DNA of 64,000 nt, taken from Alphaproteobacteria bacterium (GTDB taxonomy: Bacteria > Pseudomonadota > Alphaproteobacteria > Micropepsales > Micropepsaceae). The stretch lies in assembly GCA_016124635.1 (NCBI GenBank), contig WGNJ01000005.1, forward strand, positions 62,001-126,000, read 5' to 3'. Of the stretch, positions 8,398 through 16,979 are shown piece by piece. The notes beneath the pieces were generated by a model. It was not told the origin of the DNA. It did not search any database and worked only from the letters and a program-made list of their open reading frames with translations. The translations under genes and the position numbers were made by a program. Every line of letters begins with the position of its first letter. The stretch's first letter is position 1.

Positions 8398-9837
8398 TTA
8401 CTCCGCGGGCCTGGGCGCGGGCGTGCCGCTTTCCTCTTCTGCTTCTTCCTCGCTCGACCCTTCAAGGTCAAGTCCGGTTCGCGCACCAATCGCTGAGCCA
8501 GCAATGCCGCGCTCCTCGATCACGCGCCGCAGCTCCTTTTGCTTCGCTTCGTCGAGCGGGAAACGCCACATCACGATCGCGACGATCAAGCTGACGATCG
8601 TCGGCGGGATGACGTACAGCATCATCATTTCGTCGACGACGAACGGCGCATTGGCGGACTTCTCGTGGAAACCGATGAACTGCAACACGCCGAAGGCGAC
8701 GAAGATCGCGGCCGTGTAGCCCAGCTTGTTGGTCAAAGCGAGCAACGAGAAATAGATGCCCGCTCGAGCCTGGCCGGTCTCGACGTGATCATGATCGGCA
8801 ACATCGGCCATGATCGCACGATATAGAAACGGACCGACCGACATGTTCATACCGAGGAAGGTGAACAAAATCGCTGCCGGCAGGAACGCGCCGGGAGGTA
8901 TCAGGAAGAAGCAAGGCAGCAGCAGGAAATTGATGAACGAAGAGAGTGCAAGCGTCCTGTGCTTACCCAGCCACCGGCTCACACGCACCATCGGCGGAAT
9001 GAACAAGACGCCCATCGCAAAGTAGATGAGCAACATCACGTTCGCTTTGTCGCCGAGTTGCAGACCGACTCTTGACATTGCCAGAAACAGTGTCGCGACG
9101 GTTCCTGTCGAAAATCCGGCCACGAGATCGCAAAACAATATGAAGCGAAGCGGCACGTTGCCGGCGATCGCTTTCAGCGCGACGCTCAATGAGAGATGCG
9201 GCGACGGCGGTACCTTGCGTTCCGGGATCACGGTCACTGCAACCAGCACCGCGATCGGCAAAGTGATGATGACGTACCAACCGAAGGCGGCGATCTGCTC
9301 CCATCGGTCGCCGCCCTGCCGCTCGATGATCACCGGCAGTAGCAGAACCGTGAGCATGCCAATGACATACGCCGCCTCACGCGACGCAGTGACCCGCGAT
9401 CGCTCGTGATAGTCGGAGGTCAGCTCGCCGCCCCAAGCGAGATGCGAGATCGTGAGCATGGTCCAGCCGATGAACACGGCGATCAGAGCGGCGGTCGTCG
9501 TTTCCCAACCCGTTCCTTTGGCCGGCATGAACAGAAAGAACGATGCAGCGATCATGATGGGCACGGAGATCACCATCCAGATTCGCCGTCGACCCCATCG
9601 CGTGCGCGTGCGATCGGTGATCACGCCCATAGCGGGATCCATGAAGATGTCGAGGAACCGCGCCATGCCGAAGACTGCACCCGCCAGCCCATAGCCGAGC
9701 CCAACTTCGACCGCGTAGAAATTCGGCACGTGCACCGCTAGCGGCAAACCAAGGGCCGCGATCGGCAGCCCCGGCAACGAATAAGCTAAGAGCCAAGAAC
9801 CCTTGACGCGGTCCCGGGACGCGGTGTCGTTAGCCAT
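8398..9837 (-). CDS. MFS transporter, GPH/MelB-like family
   Basis: A 479-aa transporter with about 12 membrane segments. The sequence YGLAGAVFGMARFLDIFMDPAMG followed by DRTRTRWGRRRIWM is the loop 2-3 signature of glycoside-pentoside-hexuronide (MelB-like) symporters, and the second half has KLGYTAAIF. The C-tail is acidic (EEEAEEESG). ATG 9837 has a good GGAGG ribosome site 8 nt upstream. It is the first gene of a three-gene operon with ybaL and a hydrolase. In alphaproteobacteria this family often moves sugars or glycosides; the substrate here is not determined. Confidence 0.85.
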   Translation of the reverse strand: MANDTASRDRVKGSWLLAYSLPGLPIAALGLPLAVHVPNFYAVEVGLGYGLAGAVFGMARFLDIFMDPAMGVITDRTRTRWGRRRIWMVISVPIMIAASFFLFMPAKGTGWETTTAALIAVFIGWTMLTISHLAWGGELTSDYHERSRVTASREAAYVIGMLTVLLLPVIIERQGGDRWEQIAAFGWYVIITLPIAVLVAVTVIPERKVPPSPHLSLSVALKAIAGNVPLRFILFCDLVAGFSTGTVATLFLAMSRVGLQLGDKANVMLLIYFAMGVLFIPPMVRVSRWLGKHRTLALSSFINFLLLPCFFLIPPGAFLPAAILFTFLGMNMSVGPFLYRAIMADVADHDHVETGQARAGIYFSLLALTNKLGYTAAIFVAFGVLQFIGFHEKSANAPFVVDEMMMLYVIPPTIVSLIVAIVMWRFPLDEAKQKELRRVIEERGIAGSAIGARTGLDLEGSSEEEAEEESGTPAPRPAE

Positions 9838-10109
9838 GCGACCGTTCCTCCGAAGCGACTTTGCGGAGCCTGAAACGGCCCACTTTTTGTAACTATGGAC
9901 ACAATTCGCGTTGCCGCCAATCCTGCTCGCGGCTCCCCACATCATCGTGACGTCCGGCCATAAGCGGCCGATTTCCGCGATGGAATATCGTCCGCCGCAA
10001 CATCGTCGCTTGGAATACGACGGCAAACAACGCTCGCAAATTGCAGCGAACCACTGATTGCGCCTGCTCATGCCTCATATGAGCCGAGTGCATTCCGCGC
10101 GCTTGGCGC

Positions 10110-10196
10110 TGGTGCCCTCTGCCGGACTCGAACCGGCACGTCCTTTCGAACAACGGATTTTAAGTCCGTTGCGTCTACCAGTTCCGCCAAGAGGGC
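10110..10196 (-). tRNA. tRNA-Leu (anticodon TAA)
   Basis: On the minus strand the acceptor stem GCCCTCT pairs with AGAGGGC, followed by discriminator A and an encoded CCA at 10112-10110. The T-arm reads GCCGG-TTCGAGT-CCGGC, and the anticodon loop CTTAAAA sits on an ACGGA/TCCGT stem, giving anticodon TAA. The long variable arm fits a class II leucine tRNA of 87 nt. Confidence 0.96.
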
Positions 10197-10294
10197 AACG
10201 CGAGAACGCCAGGCGCAAATTGGGGGAGGCGCTAGGCCGAGGCAAGCCGCAGCGGCCTCGAAATACCCAAGTCAGATGAGTTCAGGGCAACAGC

Positions 10295-10322
10295 AAAAGC
10301 GGCGGCCGTTTCCAGCCGCCGC
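10295..10322 (-). terminator. Rho-independent terminator of the small secreted protein gene
   Basis: On the minus strand an 8-bp stem GCGGCGGC / GCCGCCGC with an 8-nt loop is followed by TTTT. It lies 29 nt after the stop of the 85-aa protein at 10352-10609. Confidence 0.8.
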
Positions 10323-10351
10323 GAATCTTGTTCGCAAAAACTGCGAAGGTC

Positions 10352-10609
10352 TTAGCCGCCGACGTTCAGGCCCTGCCAAACGCCCCAGCAGTTCGACTTG
10401 CCGGCGACCGCTTTGCGGATCGCCTCAGGGGCGTTGGCCGCGTCGACCGACACTGAGCTGTCCGGCGTACCGCCCGTGCACCACACATAGATTTGGTGCT
10501 TACCCGCCTTCATGTAATTCGCGCGATCGTAGTTGAGCGCCGCCGACGCAACGCTGGTCGCCGCAATCACCGCCGCCGCGCTAAGTCCGAGAACTGTAAG
10601 CAGTCTCAT
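10352..10609 (-). CDS. Small secreted hypothetical protein, 85 aa
   Basis: A short protein with a clear Sec signal peptide (MRLLTVLGLSAAAVIAATSV, cleavage after ASA near residue 23). The mature part of about 62 residues has two cysteines (WCTGG and SNCWG) that could form one disulfide, and ends WQGLNVGG. It resembles small periplasmic proteins common in Bradyrhizobium relatives, but I do not recognise a named family. ATG 10609 is preceded by GGGAG; the longer form would bury the signal peptide. It is monocistronic, with its own terminator. Confidence 0.75.
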   Translation of the reverse strand: MRLLTVLGLSAAAVIAATSVASAALNYDRANYMKAGKHQIYVWCTGGTPDSSVSVDAANAPEAIRKAVAGKSNCWGVWQGLNVGG

Positions 10610-10766
10610 AGTCTTTTCACTCCCTAAGAACCGATGCCCTTCGTGAGGCTTCTCGGGACGCGATTTCGGGCGGTCCCTTCCCACGATATCCCCGAGGACC
10701 GACTGTACCCAAGCCGGAGCGAAAATCATCAACATTTTTGCGACAGCCAACCGAAAAACGGGGCAT

Positions 10767-11531
10767 TTACGTCACAGTCGCTTCCTCATCGAGAGGTTCA
10801 CCACCCACCTCGCGGATCATTAACCGAAGGGCCTCCGCCGCAGCGTCCAGCCGATTCTCATCGTTGCCGCGAGCAACCAAGCTCGTTCCGAAGCGTCCGT
10901 CGCGCGAAAAGGGGTAGCTGCCGAGCGGCACGTCGGGGAACTGCTTCTGTAGCGCCGCCAACCCCTTGGCGATGCGCCCCTCGCCGAGAAAGACGCTGAC
11001 CGTCCTCGAGCTCAATTTCGCCCCGGCCACCAGCCTTGGCCGCACGTCCTCGAGCATCGCCTGCATCACCGCTGGAATGCCGGCCATCACGAATACGTTT
11101 TCGATCTGAAAGCCCGGCGCCACCGAGAGCGAGTTGCGGATCAGCGCCGCCCCGAAGGGCACCCGCGCCATGCGCTGCCGCGCTTCGTTGAAGGTACCGA
11201 TGTTGCCGCTGGCGTAGCGCGCGATGAGTTCCGCAAACGCCGTCGGGTGATAGTGAATGCCGACATTGAAAGCCCGCGCCATGCTGTCGGCGGTGATGTC
11301 GTCGTGCGTCGGCCCGATGCCGCCCGTGGTGAACACGTAGTCGTAGCGCGCACTGAGCGTTCTGACCGCCGCGACGATCTCCGCCTCGATGTCGCTGACG
11401 GTCCGCGCCTCACGCACCGAGATGCCGAGTTGCCCGAGCCAGCGGGCGATGTACCCGGTGTTCGTGTCTTGCGTTCGCCCGGATAGGATCTCGTCGCCGA
11501 TAACCAGGATGGCCGCACCGCGAGTGCGCAT
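10767..11531 (-). CDS. Competence/damage-inducible protein A-like, MoaB/MogA domain only
   Basis: A 254-aa protein beginning AAILVIGDEILSGRTQDTN, then FTTGGIGPTHDDITADSMA, the molybdopterin-binding (MoCF/MoaB-MogA) signature at the N-terminus of CinA. In E. coli and Thermus the full CinA adds a C-terminal NMN deamidase (PncC) domain; here the protein ends without it. The MoCF domain of CinA hydrolyses ADP-ribose or NADH-derived compounds in some species, so a nucleotide-processing role is possible. It is divergent from the methionine aminopeptidase gene. I give no gene symbol because the one-domain form is often called simply molybdopterin-binding protein. Confidence 0.85.
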   Translation of the reverse strand: MRTRGAAILVIGDEILSGRTQDTNTGYIARWLGQLGISVREARTVSDIEAEIVAAVRTLSARYDYVFTTGGIGPTHDDITADSMARAFNVGIHYHPTAFAELIARYASGNIGTFNEARQRMARVPFGAALIRNSLSVAPGFQIENVFVMAGIPAVMQAMLEDVRPRLVAGAKLSSRTVSVFLGEGRIAKGLAALQKQFPDVPLGSYPFSRDGRFGTSLVARGNDENRLDAAAEALRLMIREVGGEPLDEEATVT

Positions 11532-11663
11532 TCAGCGTCCCCTCCGGCACAGAAAAAGATCGGAAACCTCAGCCATTTCCGCAGCCTCAATCAACCATTA
11601 GCCATCGCTGGCCTAGTGTCCTATATCATGGCCTAAGATCACTGCCATGTAAGAGAAAGCCGC

Positions 11664-12485
11664 ATGAACTACGTCCCAGCCGGCACATTGACGACCCGCA
11701 CCGCCGGCACGATCAAGTTGCACGGACCTGAGGCTTTCGAGGGCATGCGCAAGGCTGGCCGCGTGGCCGCCGCCTGCCTCGACATGGTCGCCAAGGAAGC
11801 GGCGCCTGGCGTCACCACGGCCGAACTCGATCGCAAGATCTACGATTTCGTCATCGCCTCCGGCGGCATCCCCGCCACGATCTACTACCGCGGCTATCGC
11901 CATTCGAGCTGCACGTCGCTCAATGAAGTCGTGTGTCACGGCATCCCCAATGACAAACCGCTGCGCGACGGCGACATCATGAATGTGGACGTCACGGCCA
12001 TCGTCGATGGCTGGCACGGCGACACCAGCCGCATGTATCTCATCGGCGATCCACCGCTGAAGGCGCGCCGCCTCGTCGACGTCACCTATGAAGCGATGAT
12101 GCGTGGAATCGCTGCCGTGAAGCCGGGCGCGACGACGGGCGACATCGGCCACGCCATTCAAGCCTACGCGGAAGCGCACTCCTATTCGGTCGTGCGCGAT
12201 TTCTGCGGTCACGGCGTCGGCCGCATCTTTCACGACGCGCCGAACATCCTCCACTACGGCCGCCCGAGCAGCGGCGTCGTCTTGCGCGAGGGGATGATCT
12301 TCACCGTCGAGCCCATGATCAATGCGGGCAAGCACGGCGTGAAGTTGAAGTCGGACGGCTGGACGGCGGTCACCAAGGATCGCTCGCTCTCGGCTCAGTT
12401 CGAGCACACGGTCGGCGTGACGGCGACAGGCGTCGACATCTTCACGACGTCGCCCGCAGGCCTGAACAAGCCGCCTTACGCGTAA
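11664..12485 (+). CDS. map: Type I methionine aminopeptidase
   Basis: This 273-aa cytoplasmic metalloenzyme removes the N-terminal methionine from nascent proteins. The pita-bread fold motifs are clear: SSCTSLNEVVCHGIPND, then NVDVTAIVDGWHGDTSR with two aspartate ligands, GHGVGRIFHDAPN with the histidine ligand, FTVEPMIN with glutamate, and SAQFEHTVGV with the last glutamate. Length fits the short type I group with a roughly 15-residue N-terminal extension. It lies 122 nt upstream of radC on the same strand. Confidence 0.96.
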   Translation: MNYVPAGTLTTRTAGTIKLHGPEAFEGMRKAGRVAAACLDMVAKEAAPGVTTAELDRKIYDFVIASGGIPATIYYRGYRHSSCTSLNEVVCHGIPNDKPLRDGDIMNVDVTAIVDGWHGDTSRMYLIGDPPLKARRLVDVTYEAMMRGIAAVKPGATTGDIGHAIQAYAEAHSYSVVRDFCGHGVGRIFHDAPNILHYGRPSSGVVLREGMIFTVEPMINAGKHGVKLKSDGWTAVTKDRSLSAQFEHTVGVTATGVDIFTTSPAGLNKPPYA

Positions 12486-12607
12486 CACCCGGCCACGACG
12501 CACCTGTAACAAGCTGTCTCCGCGAGCGGCACTTGCCTCCGCTCGTTACCTCGCCGATTGCACCTGACGAACGCTGATCCGCTATCTCCAAAGGATCGGA
12601 GGATCAC

Positions 12608-13336
12608 GTGCGCAAACGCGAACTCTCGGATGCGTCCGGCATCTTTGCCCGGACCATAAGCGAGCCCCACTTCATCGGCCACCGCGATCGCCTGCGCGCG
12701 CGTCTGCGCGAAACGGGCGAAGACTCCCTGCCCGACTACGAGTTGCTGGAATTGTTGCTCTTCGCAATCGTTCCGCGCATGGACACGAAACCGCTCGCCA
12801 AATCCCTGCTCGATGAGTTCGACGGCAATTTTGCCGCTCTTCTCGCCGCGCCCCGCGAGCGCCTGAAGAATATCGGCGGTGTCGGCGATGCCATCGCCGA
12901 TCACCTCGCCCTCGTTCGCGGCATCGTCGCACGCACCGCCAAACAAAAGGCAATCGTGCGCGAGACGCTCTCGTCCTGGAGTGCCCTGGTCGACTACTGC
13001 ACCCAAAGGATGGCAAACGAGATCAACGAGCAATTCCGCGTGCTCTTTCTCGACCGCAAGAACAAGCTTCTGAAGGACGAGGTGCAGGGCCGTGGAACCG
13101 TGGACCACACGCCCGTCTACACGCGCGAAGTCGTCAAGCGCGCCCTCGATCTCGGCGCCTCGGCACTGATCCTGGTTCACAACCACCCGAGTGGCGATCC
13201 GACACCGTCGACAGCCGACGTCGAGATGACCAAGGAAATCGTTGACGCCGCCCGCCTGCTTGGGATTACCGTGCACGACCACCTCATCATCGGCAAAGGG
13301 CGCCACACGAGCCTCAAGCAACTGGGATTGATGTAG
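12608..13336 (+). CDS. radC: RadC family JAB/MPN-domain protein
   Basis: A 242-aa RadC protein. The N-terminal helix-hairpin-helix part (ELLELLLFAIVPRMDTKPLAK, NIGGVGDAIAD) is followed by the JAB domain with the metal motif E-x(n)-HNHPSGDPTPS-x(5)-D. The role of RadC in repair was withdrawn for E. coli; a hydrolase role is likely but unsettled. A GTG start at 12608 is used: GGAGG lies 7-11 nt upstream. The gene is directly followed, with no gap, by a secreted hypothetical gene at 13337. Confidence 0.93.
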   Translation: MRKRELSDASGIFARTISEPHFIGHRDRLRARLRETGEDSLPDYELLELLLFAIVPRMDTKPLAKSLLDEFDGNFAALLAAPRERLKNIGGVGDAIADHLALVRGIVARTAKQKAIVRETLSSWSALVDYCTQRMANEINEQFRVLFLDRKNKLLKDEVQGRGTVDHTPVYTREVVKRALDLGASALILVHNHPSGDPTPSTADVEMTKEIVDAARLLGITVHDHLIIGKGRHTSLKQLGLM

Positions 13337-13960
13337 ATGAAGACATTCGTGTCGCCGACGACTGTTTTGTCGATGATCGCCGCGACGATTGTCGCGGCAC
13401 AATTTGCGATTGCAGCGGACCAACATGCCGACGACGTATTCTATAGCCCGTGGTTCTACGACATTCTTAGTGTCTTAAAGGAGCCGGACTTGCGAAATCC
13501 CGCCGCGAACAGCAAAGCCGAAATCTATCGTATGGTCGGCGCGTCGCGTGGAAAGCTGCCGGCCACAGTCCGCATTGAAGTGCAAGCCGACGGACATGCA
13601 ATCGGAACGCTGCGCTCGATCGATCTCAGTGCAACCTCAGAATGGCAATTTGGATATGAGCGTAAATTTGACGTGCGGCCGGATGATGTCGACGCGCTGA
13701 GAACAGCTTTCGTCAACGCCAAGTTTTGGCAAATGCCGGTCTACCAAGGCGGTTACGATGAGCACGGCAAGCTGATTGTCGTTCCCATCTGTGGGGACGG
13801 AACCTCAGTATTGATCGAAGCGCAAAGCAACGGAAAGTATCGCGGCGTCAATCGCAATTGCGGGGGCGAGATGTTCGAGAGCGCGGAGCCGTTGATCGAA
13901 CAGTTCAAGAGGCTGGCGCGCCCGCATGTATCCAGGCTTCCTCATCAATTCATCGAGTAA
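13337..13960 (+). CDS. Secreted hypothetical protein, 207 aa
   Basis: The ATG immediately follows the radC stop codon. Residues 1 to about 27 make a signal peptide (MKTFVSPTTVLSMIAATIV, cleavage near AIA before ADQHADD). The mature protein, about 180 residues, has scattered aromatic residues, a PICGDGTSV segment and one other cysteine in RNCGGEMF, so a disulfide is possible. No family is recognised. Its base composition is clearly lower in GC than radC, which may mean relaxed selection or later arrival. Co-transcription with radC is likely from spacing but a functional link is not. Confidence 0.72.
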   Translation: MKTFVSPTTVLSMIAATIVAAQFAIAADQHADDVFYSPWFYDILSVLKEPDLRNPAANSKAEIYRMVGASRGKLPATVRIEVQADGHAIGTLRSIDLSATSEWQFGYERKFDVRPDDVDALRTAFVNAKFWQMPVYQGGYDEHGKLIVVPICGDGTSVLIEAQSNGKYRGVNRNCGGEMFESAEPLIEQFKRLARPHVSRLPHQFIE

Positions 13961-13985
13961 CACGCATCGGACGAAAGCAAAAATT

Positions 13986-14318
13986 ATGATCAAAGCCTCA
14001 TGCCATTGCGGCGCCGTGCAGATCGAGATCGACGGACCGTTGCCGAAGGAGCTTCTCGATTGCGGCTGCTCGATTTGCCGGCGCAAAGGGGGACTGTGGG
14101 CGTACTACGCGCCGAAGCAGGTGCGTATCACCGGCGACACCCACATCTATATGTGGGGCGACAAGATGCTCGAGAATCGCTCCTGCAAGGTCTGCGCCTG
14201 CACAACGCACTGGACGGCGGTCGACAAAAGCTACGACCGCATGGGGATCAACGCCCGCATGATGGAGCCGGAGGTCTTCCGCGCGATACCCGTGCGTTAC
14301 TCCCCCGGCCCGTCTTAG
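13986..14318 (+). CDS. GFA/CENP-V family protein (glutathione-dependent formaldehyde-activating-like)
   Basis: A 110-aa zinc-binding protein. It opens MIKASCHCGAVQIEI and contains DCGCSICRRKGGLWAYY and CKVCACTTHW, the cysteine pattern of the GFA domain that binds structural and catalytic zinc. The family includes Gfa, which may speed formation of S-hydroxymethylglutathione, and many uncharacterised members. ATG 13986 begins exactly at the conserved SCHCG; an upstream in-frame ATG 13926 overlaps the previous gene and adds an unrelated sequence. It converges with an SDR gene 8 nt away. Confidence 0.88.
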   Translation: MIKASCHCGAVQIEIDGPLPKELLDCGCSICRRKGGLWAYYAPKQVRITGDTHIYMWGDKMLENRSCKVCACTTHWTAVDKSYDRMGINARMMEPEVFRAIPVRYSPGPS

Positions 14319-14325
14319 ACGACAA

Positions 14326-15285
14326 TCAGAACTTCTCGCCGACCATCTCTTCGCTCTTGGCCCATAGCGCCTTCGCATGATCGGCATTCAGCGCGTAGGC
14401 GCGCACGCCTTCGCGAACGTCAGGATCGGTGTTGAGTTCTGCGACGTGGCAATCTTCGCAGTAACGCCCGCCGACCGCATCGGCCGATGCGACGACGCCG
14501 GCCCACACACTCGTGGCAGCACCTTGCGGCACGGTCTTGAACTCGAACGTGGTGCCCGCCTTCTGCGCCGCAGCAGTTATCGACGCGCGCAGCCGCTCCA
14601 TCGCCTCCGGCGTCATGTGCCGGCTGAGCTCGGTCTGGATGCCGCCCGGATGCACGGCCGTCGCGCGGATATCTTGTGCCTTGTGACGCCGGTCGAACTC
14701 GACCGCGAACAAGATGTTCGCCGTCTTCGAACGGCCATACGCGCCGAACGGCGTGTACTCGGTACGCTCGAAATTCGGGTCGTCGAGATTGACGTCGGAA
14801 AAGCGATGTCCGGCCGACGACAGATTGACGAGGCGTGAACCCGGCTTGAAAAGCGACGCGATGCGATTCACGAACACGAAATGGCCGAGATGGTTCGTAC
14901 CGAACTGCGTCTCAAACCCATCGGAAGTTTTACCTTTCGGCGTCGCCATAACGCCGGCATTGGCGATGACGAGATCGAACTTGTCGCCGGCCTTGACGAG
15001 CTTGTCGGCCGCCGCACGGACGCTCTTGAGCGAAGCGAGATCGAGTTCGATGAGTTCCAACCCACCGCCGTTCTTCGCATCCTGATGGACGACTTCCGTC
15101 GCGCGGCGCGCTTTCGTGAGGTCGCGGGCGGCACCCACAACCTTCGCCCCGTGCGCCGCCAGCGCCCGCGCCGTCTCGACGCCAAGGCCCGCGGAAACGC
15201 CGGTCACCAGCACGCGCTTGCCGGACAGATTCACGCCCTCGAGAACCTCGTCGGTGGTCGATTTCGCGCCAAATGTCTTTGTCAT
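14326..15285 (-). CDS. SDR family oxidoreductase (retinol dehydrogenase/WWOX-like)
   Basis: A 319-aa short-chain dehydrogenase. Motifs in order: VLVTGVSAGLG, NAGVMATP, NLSSAGHR with the catalytic serine, and YGRSKTAN with Tyr and Lys, then HPGGIQTEL. The pattern NAGVMA..P plus FGTNHLGHF is typical of the retinol-dehydrogenase/protochlorophyllide-reductase-like subgroup. ATG 15285 has AGGAG 7-11 nt upstream. A divergent AraC-family gene starts 152 bp away, a common arrangement in which the regulator controls the SDR; this is inference. Substrate is unknown. Confidence 0.9.
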   Translation of the reverse strand: MTKTFGAKSTTDEVLEGVNLSGKRVLVTGVSAGLGVETARALAAHGAKVVGAARDLTKARRATEVVHQDAKNGGGLELIELDLASLKSVRAAADKLVKAGDKFDLVIANAGVMATPKGKTSDGFETQFGTNHLGHFVFVNRIASLFKPGSRLVNLSSAGHRFSDVNLDDPNFERTEYTPFGAYGRSKTANILFAVEFDRRHKAQDIRATAVHPGGIQTELSRHMTPEAMERLRASITAAAQKAGTTFEFKTVPQGAATSVWAGVVASADAVGGRYCEDCHVAELNTDPDVREGVRAYALNADHAKALWAKSEEMVGEKF

Positions 15286-15437
15286 GATGTTCTCCTTTGC
15301 GGGATGAGGGCTCATAGCCGTGTTGGCGGCTAATGTGTGCGCGAGCGCGCCGGCCCGCGCGCCCGATCGCCTCCAATTCTTGCCCAATCCTCTCAAATCC
15401 GCCCGACGCACTCTTGCGCCGGCACCGTGAACGACCG

Positions 15438-16346
15438 ATGTTCGAGCCCATGCAACAAAAGCTCGGCACCATGCTCGACCTGGCCCTTCGCCATGTGAAA
15501 GGGCTGCGAACCCCTACGGCAATTCCGCGCGTTAATCTCAACATGATGCGCCAGACCACGCAGCCGATGCCCGGCGTCTACCAGCCGATGCTTTGCCTGA
15601 TCCTGCAGGGCGCCAAGGAGGTGACGATCGGCGATCAGCGCGTGCGCTATGACCCCGCAAACTACTTCATCGCCTCGCTGGAGTTGCCGGCGACCGGCTG
15701 CGTCGTCGATGCCTCCGCCGAAAAGCCGTATGTCGGGGTCAGTATGGCGCTCGACCGCGAGGTGCTCGCCGCGCTGATCAGCGATGCGCCTTCGAACGGC
15801 AACGGTGAAGCAGCAGGGTTCGGCGTCAGCCCCGTAACGCCGGAGTTGCTCGATGCCTGGCTCCGCCTGCTGCGACTGCTCGACACGCCGCAGGACATTC
15901 GCGTTCTCGCACCGCTCGTCGAACGCGAGATCCTCTATCGCCTGCTGCAAGGCCCGCACGGCGCGCTGCTTCGTCAAATCGCGCGTGCCGACAGCCGTTT
16001 GAGCCAAGTGCGCCGCGCCATTGCGTGGATTCGCGAACACTACGATCAGGCGCTACGCGTCGAGTCGCTCGCCGAGATCGCTGGCATGAGCACGGCCTCA
16101 TTCCATCGCCACTTTAAGGCAACGACGGCGATGAGCCCGCTGCAATATCAAAAGAGCTTGCGCTTGCAACAGGCACGCATGCTCTTGATCGCCGACGAAG
16201 ATGCATCGCGCGCTGCTTATGCCGTCGGCTACGAAAGCGCCTCACAATTCAGCCGCGAATACGCACGTCTCTTCGGCGCACCGCCCGCGCGCGACGCCAC
16301 GCGGCTTCGCGGTGCCAACGCACCCTCGGAAGACATAGGCGCTTAG
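15438..16346 (+). CDS. AraC family transcriptional regulator
   Basis: A 302-aa regulator. The N-terminal ~190 residues form an AraC_N-type ligand domain (QPMLCLILQGAKEVTIGDQ, then NYFIASLELPATG) of the kind found beside oxidoreductases. The C-terminal ~100 residues hold two helix-turn-helix motifs: VESLAEIAGMSTASFHRHFK and AYAVGYESASQFSREYARLFG. It is divergent from the SDR at 14326-15285 and probably regulates it. ATG 15438 is chosen as the first start that begins at conserved sequence. The 3' end overlaps the convergent GST gene by 4 nt. Confidence 0.93.
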   Translation: MFEPMQQKLGTMLDLALRHVKGLRTPTAIPRVNLNMMRQTTQPMPGVYQPMLCLILQGAKEVTIGDQRVRYDPANYFIASLELPATGCVVDASAEKPYVGVSMALDREVLAALISDAPSNGNGEAAGFGVSPVTPELLDAWLRLLRLLDTPQDIRVLAPLVEREILYRLLQGPHGALLRQIARADSRLSQVRRAIAWIREHYDQALRVESLAEIAGMSTASFHRHFKATTAMSPLQYQKSLRLQQARMLLIADEDASRAAYAVGYESASQFSREYARLFGAPPARDATRLRGANAPSEDIGA

Positions 16347-16975
16347 GCGTCCGGTTGGCGCGATGGATGCGCAGCCACAAAGGCCCGATGTTCGGCCGCG
16401 CGCGCGTCGATCGCAGCGATCCGCGGAAAGGCGGTGATATCCACGCCGGTGACTTTCGCGATGTGCACGGCGGGAACCAGAAACACATCTGCCATCGTTG
16501 GTTCGTCTCCGAAGCAGAATGCACCGTGCGGATCGATGACGCGTTCGACGGCGGCAAACCCTTCGCTCATCCAGCGTTGCGCCCAAGCGCGTAATACGTC
16601 AGGCGTCTGACCGAGGTCCTTCAGGATCGCCTTCGACACGCGCATCGAGTGCAAAGGCGTGATATCGGTCGCGATCATCGCCGCCACGCGGCGCACTTTG
16701 GCCCGCGCAAGCGCTTCGGACGGCAGCAACGGGAGGTTAGGAAACGTCTCCTCGAGCCATTCGACGATCGCGATCGTCTGCGCCAAGGGTACGCCGTCGA
16801 CCTCGAGCGTCGGCAACAAACCCTGCGGGTTGAGTGCAACGTAGTCCGCCGCCTTGTGCGCCTGTTTCCTCAGGTCGACGGCGACGTACTCGTAGTCGAG
16901 ACCTTTGAGCGCCAAGGCGATGCGCACGCGATGCGACGGGCTGCTGTTTGCGGTGTTGAGCAGCCGGAGTTTCAT
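16343..16975 (-). CDS. Glutathione S-transferase family, maleylacetoacetate isomerase-like
   Basis: A 210-aa zeta-class-like GST. The N-terminal thioredoxin domain reads LLNTANSSPSHRVRIALALKG; zeta/maleylacetoacetate isomerases have SS-C/A-x-x-RVRIAL at this place, and here the cysteine position is a proline or serine. NPQGLLPTLEVDG and QTIAIVEWLEE follow, then the all-helical C-terminal domain with CFGDEPTMADVFLVPA. Maleylacetoacetate isomerase (tyrosine catabolism) is the likeliest activity, but no homogentisate genes are adjacent. It lies 4 nt after the S9 peptidase gene on the same strand, so the two may be co-transcribed. Confidence 0.85.
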   Translation of the reverse strand: MKLRLLNTANSSPSHRVRIALALKGLDYEYVAVDLRKQAHKAADYVALNPQGLLPTLEVDGVPLAQTIAIVEWLEETFPNLPLLPSEALARAKVRRVAAMIATDITPLHSMRVSKAILKDLGQTPDVLRAWAQRWMSEGFAAVERVIDPHGAFCFGDEPTMADVFLVPAVHIAKVTGVDITAFPRIAAIDARAAEHRAFVAAHPSRQPDA

Positions 16976-16979
16976 GCGC

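Noticed and set aside
15316..15331. Inverted repeat AGCCG-N6-CGGCT between the AraC and SDR genes as an operator
   Set aside because: AraC-type operators are usually direct repeats; a 5-bp arm in this GC content is expected by chance.
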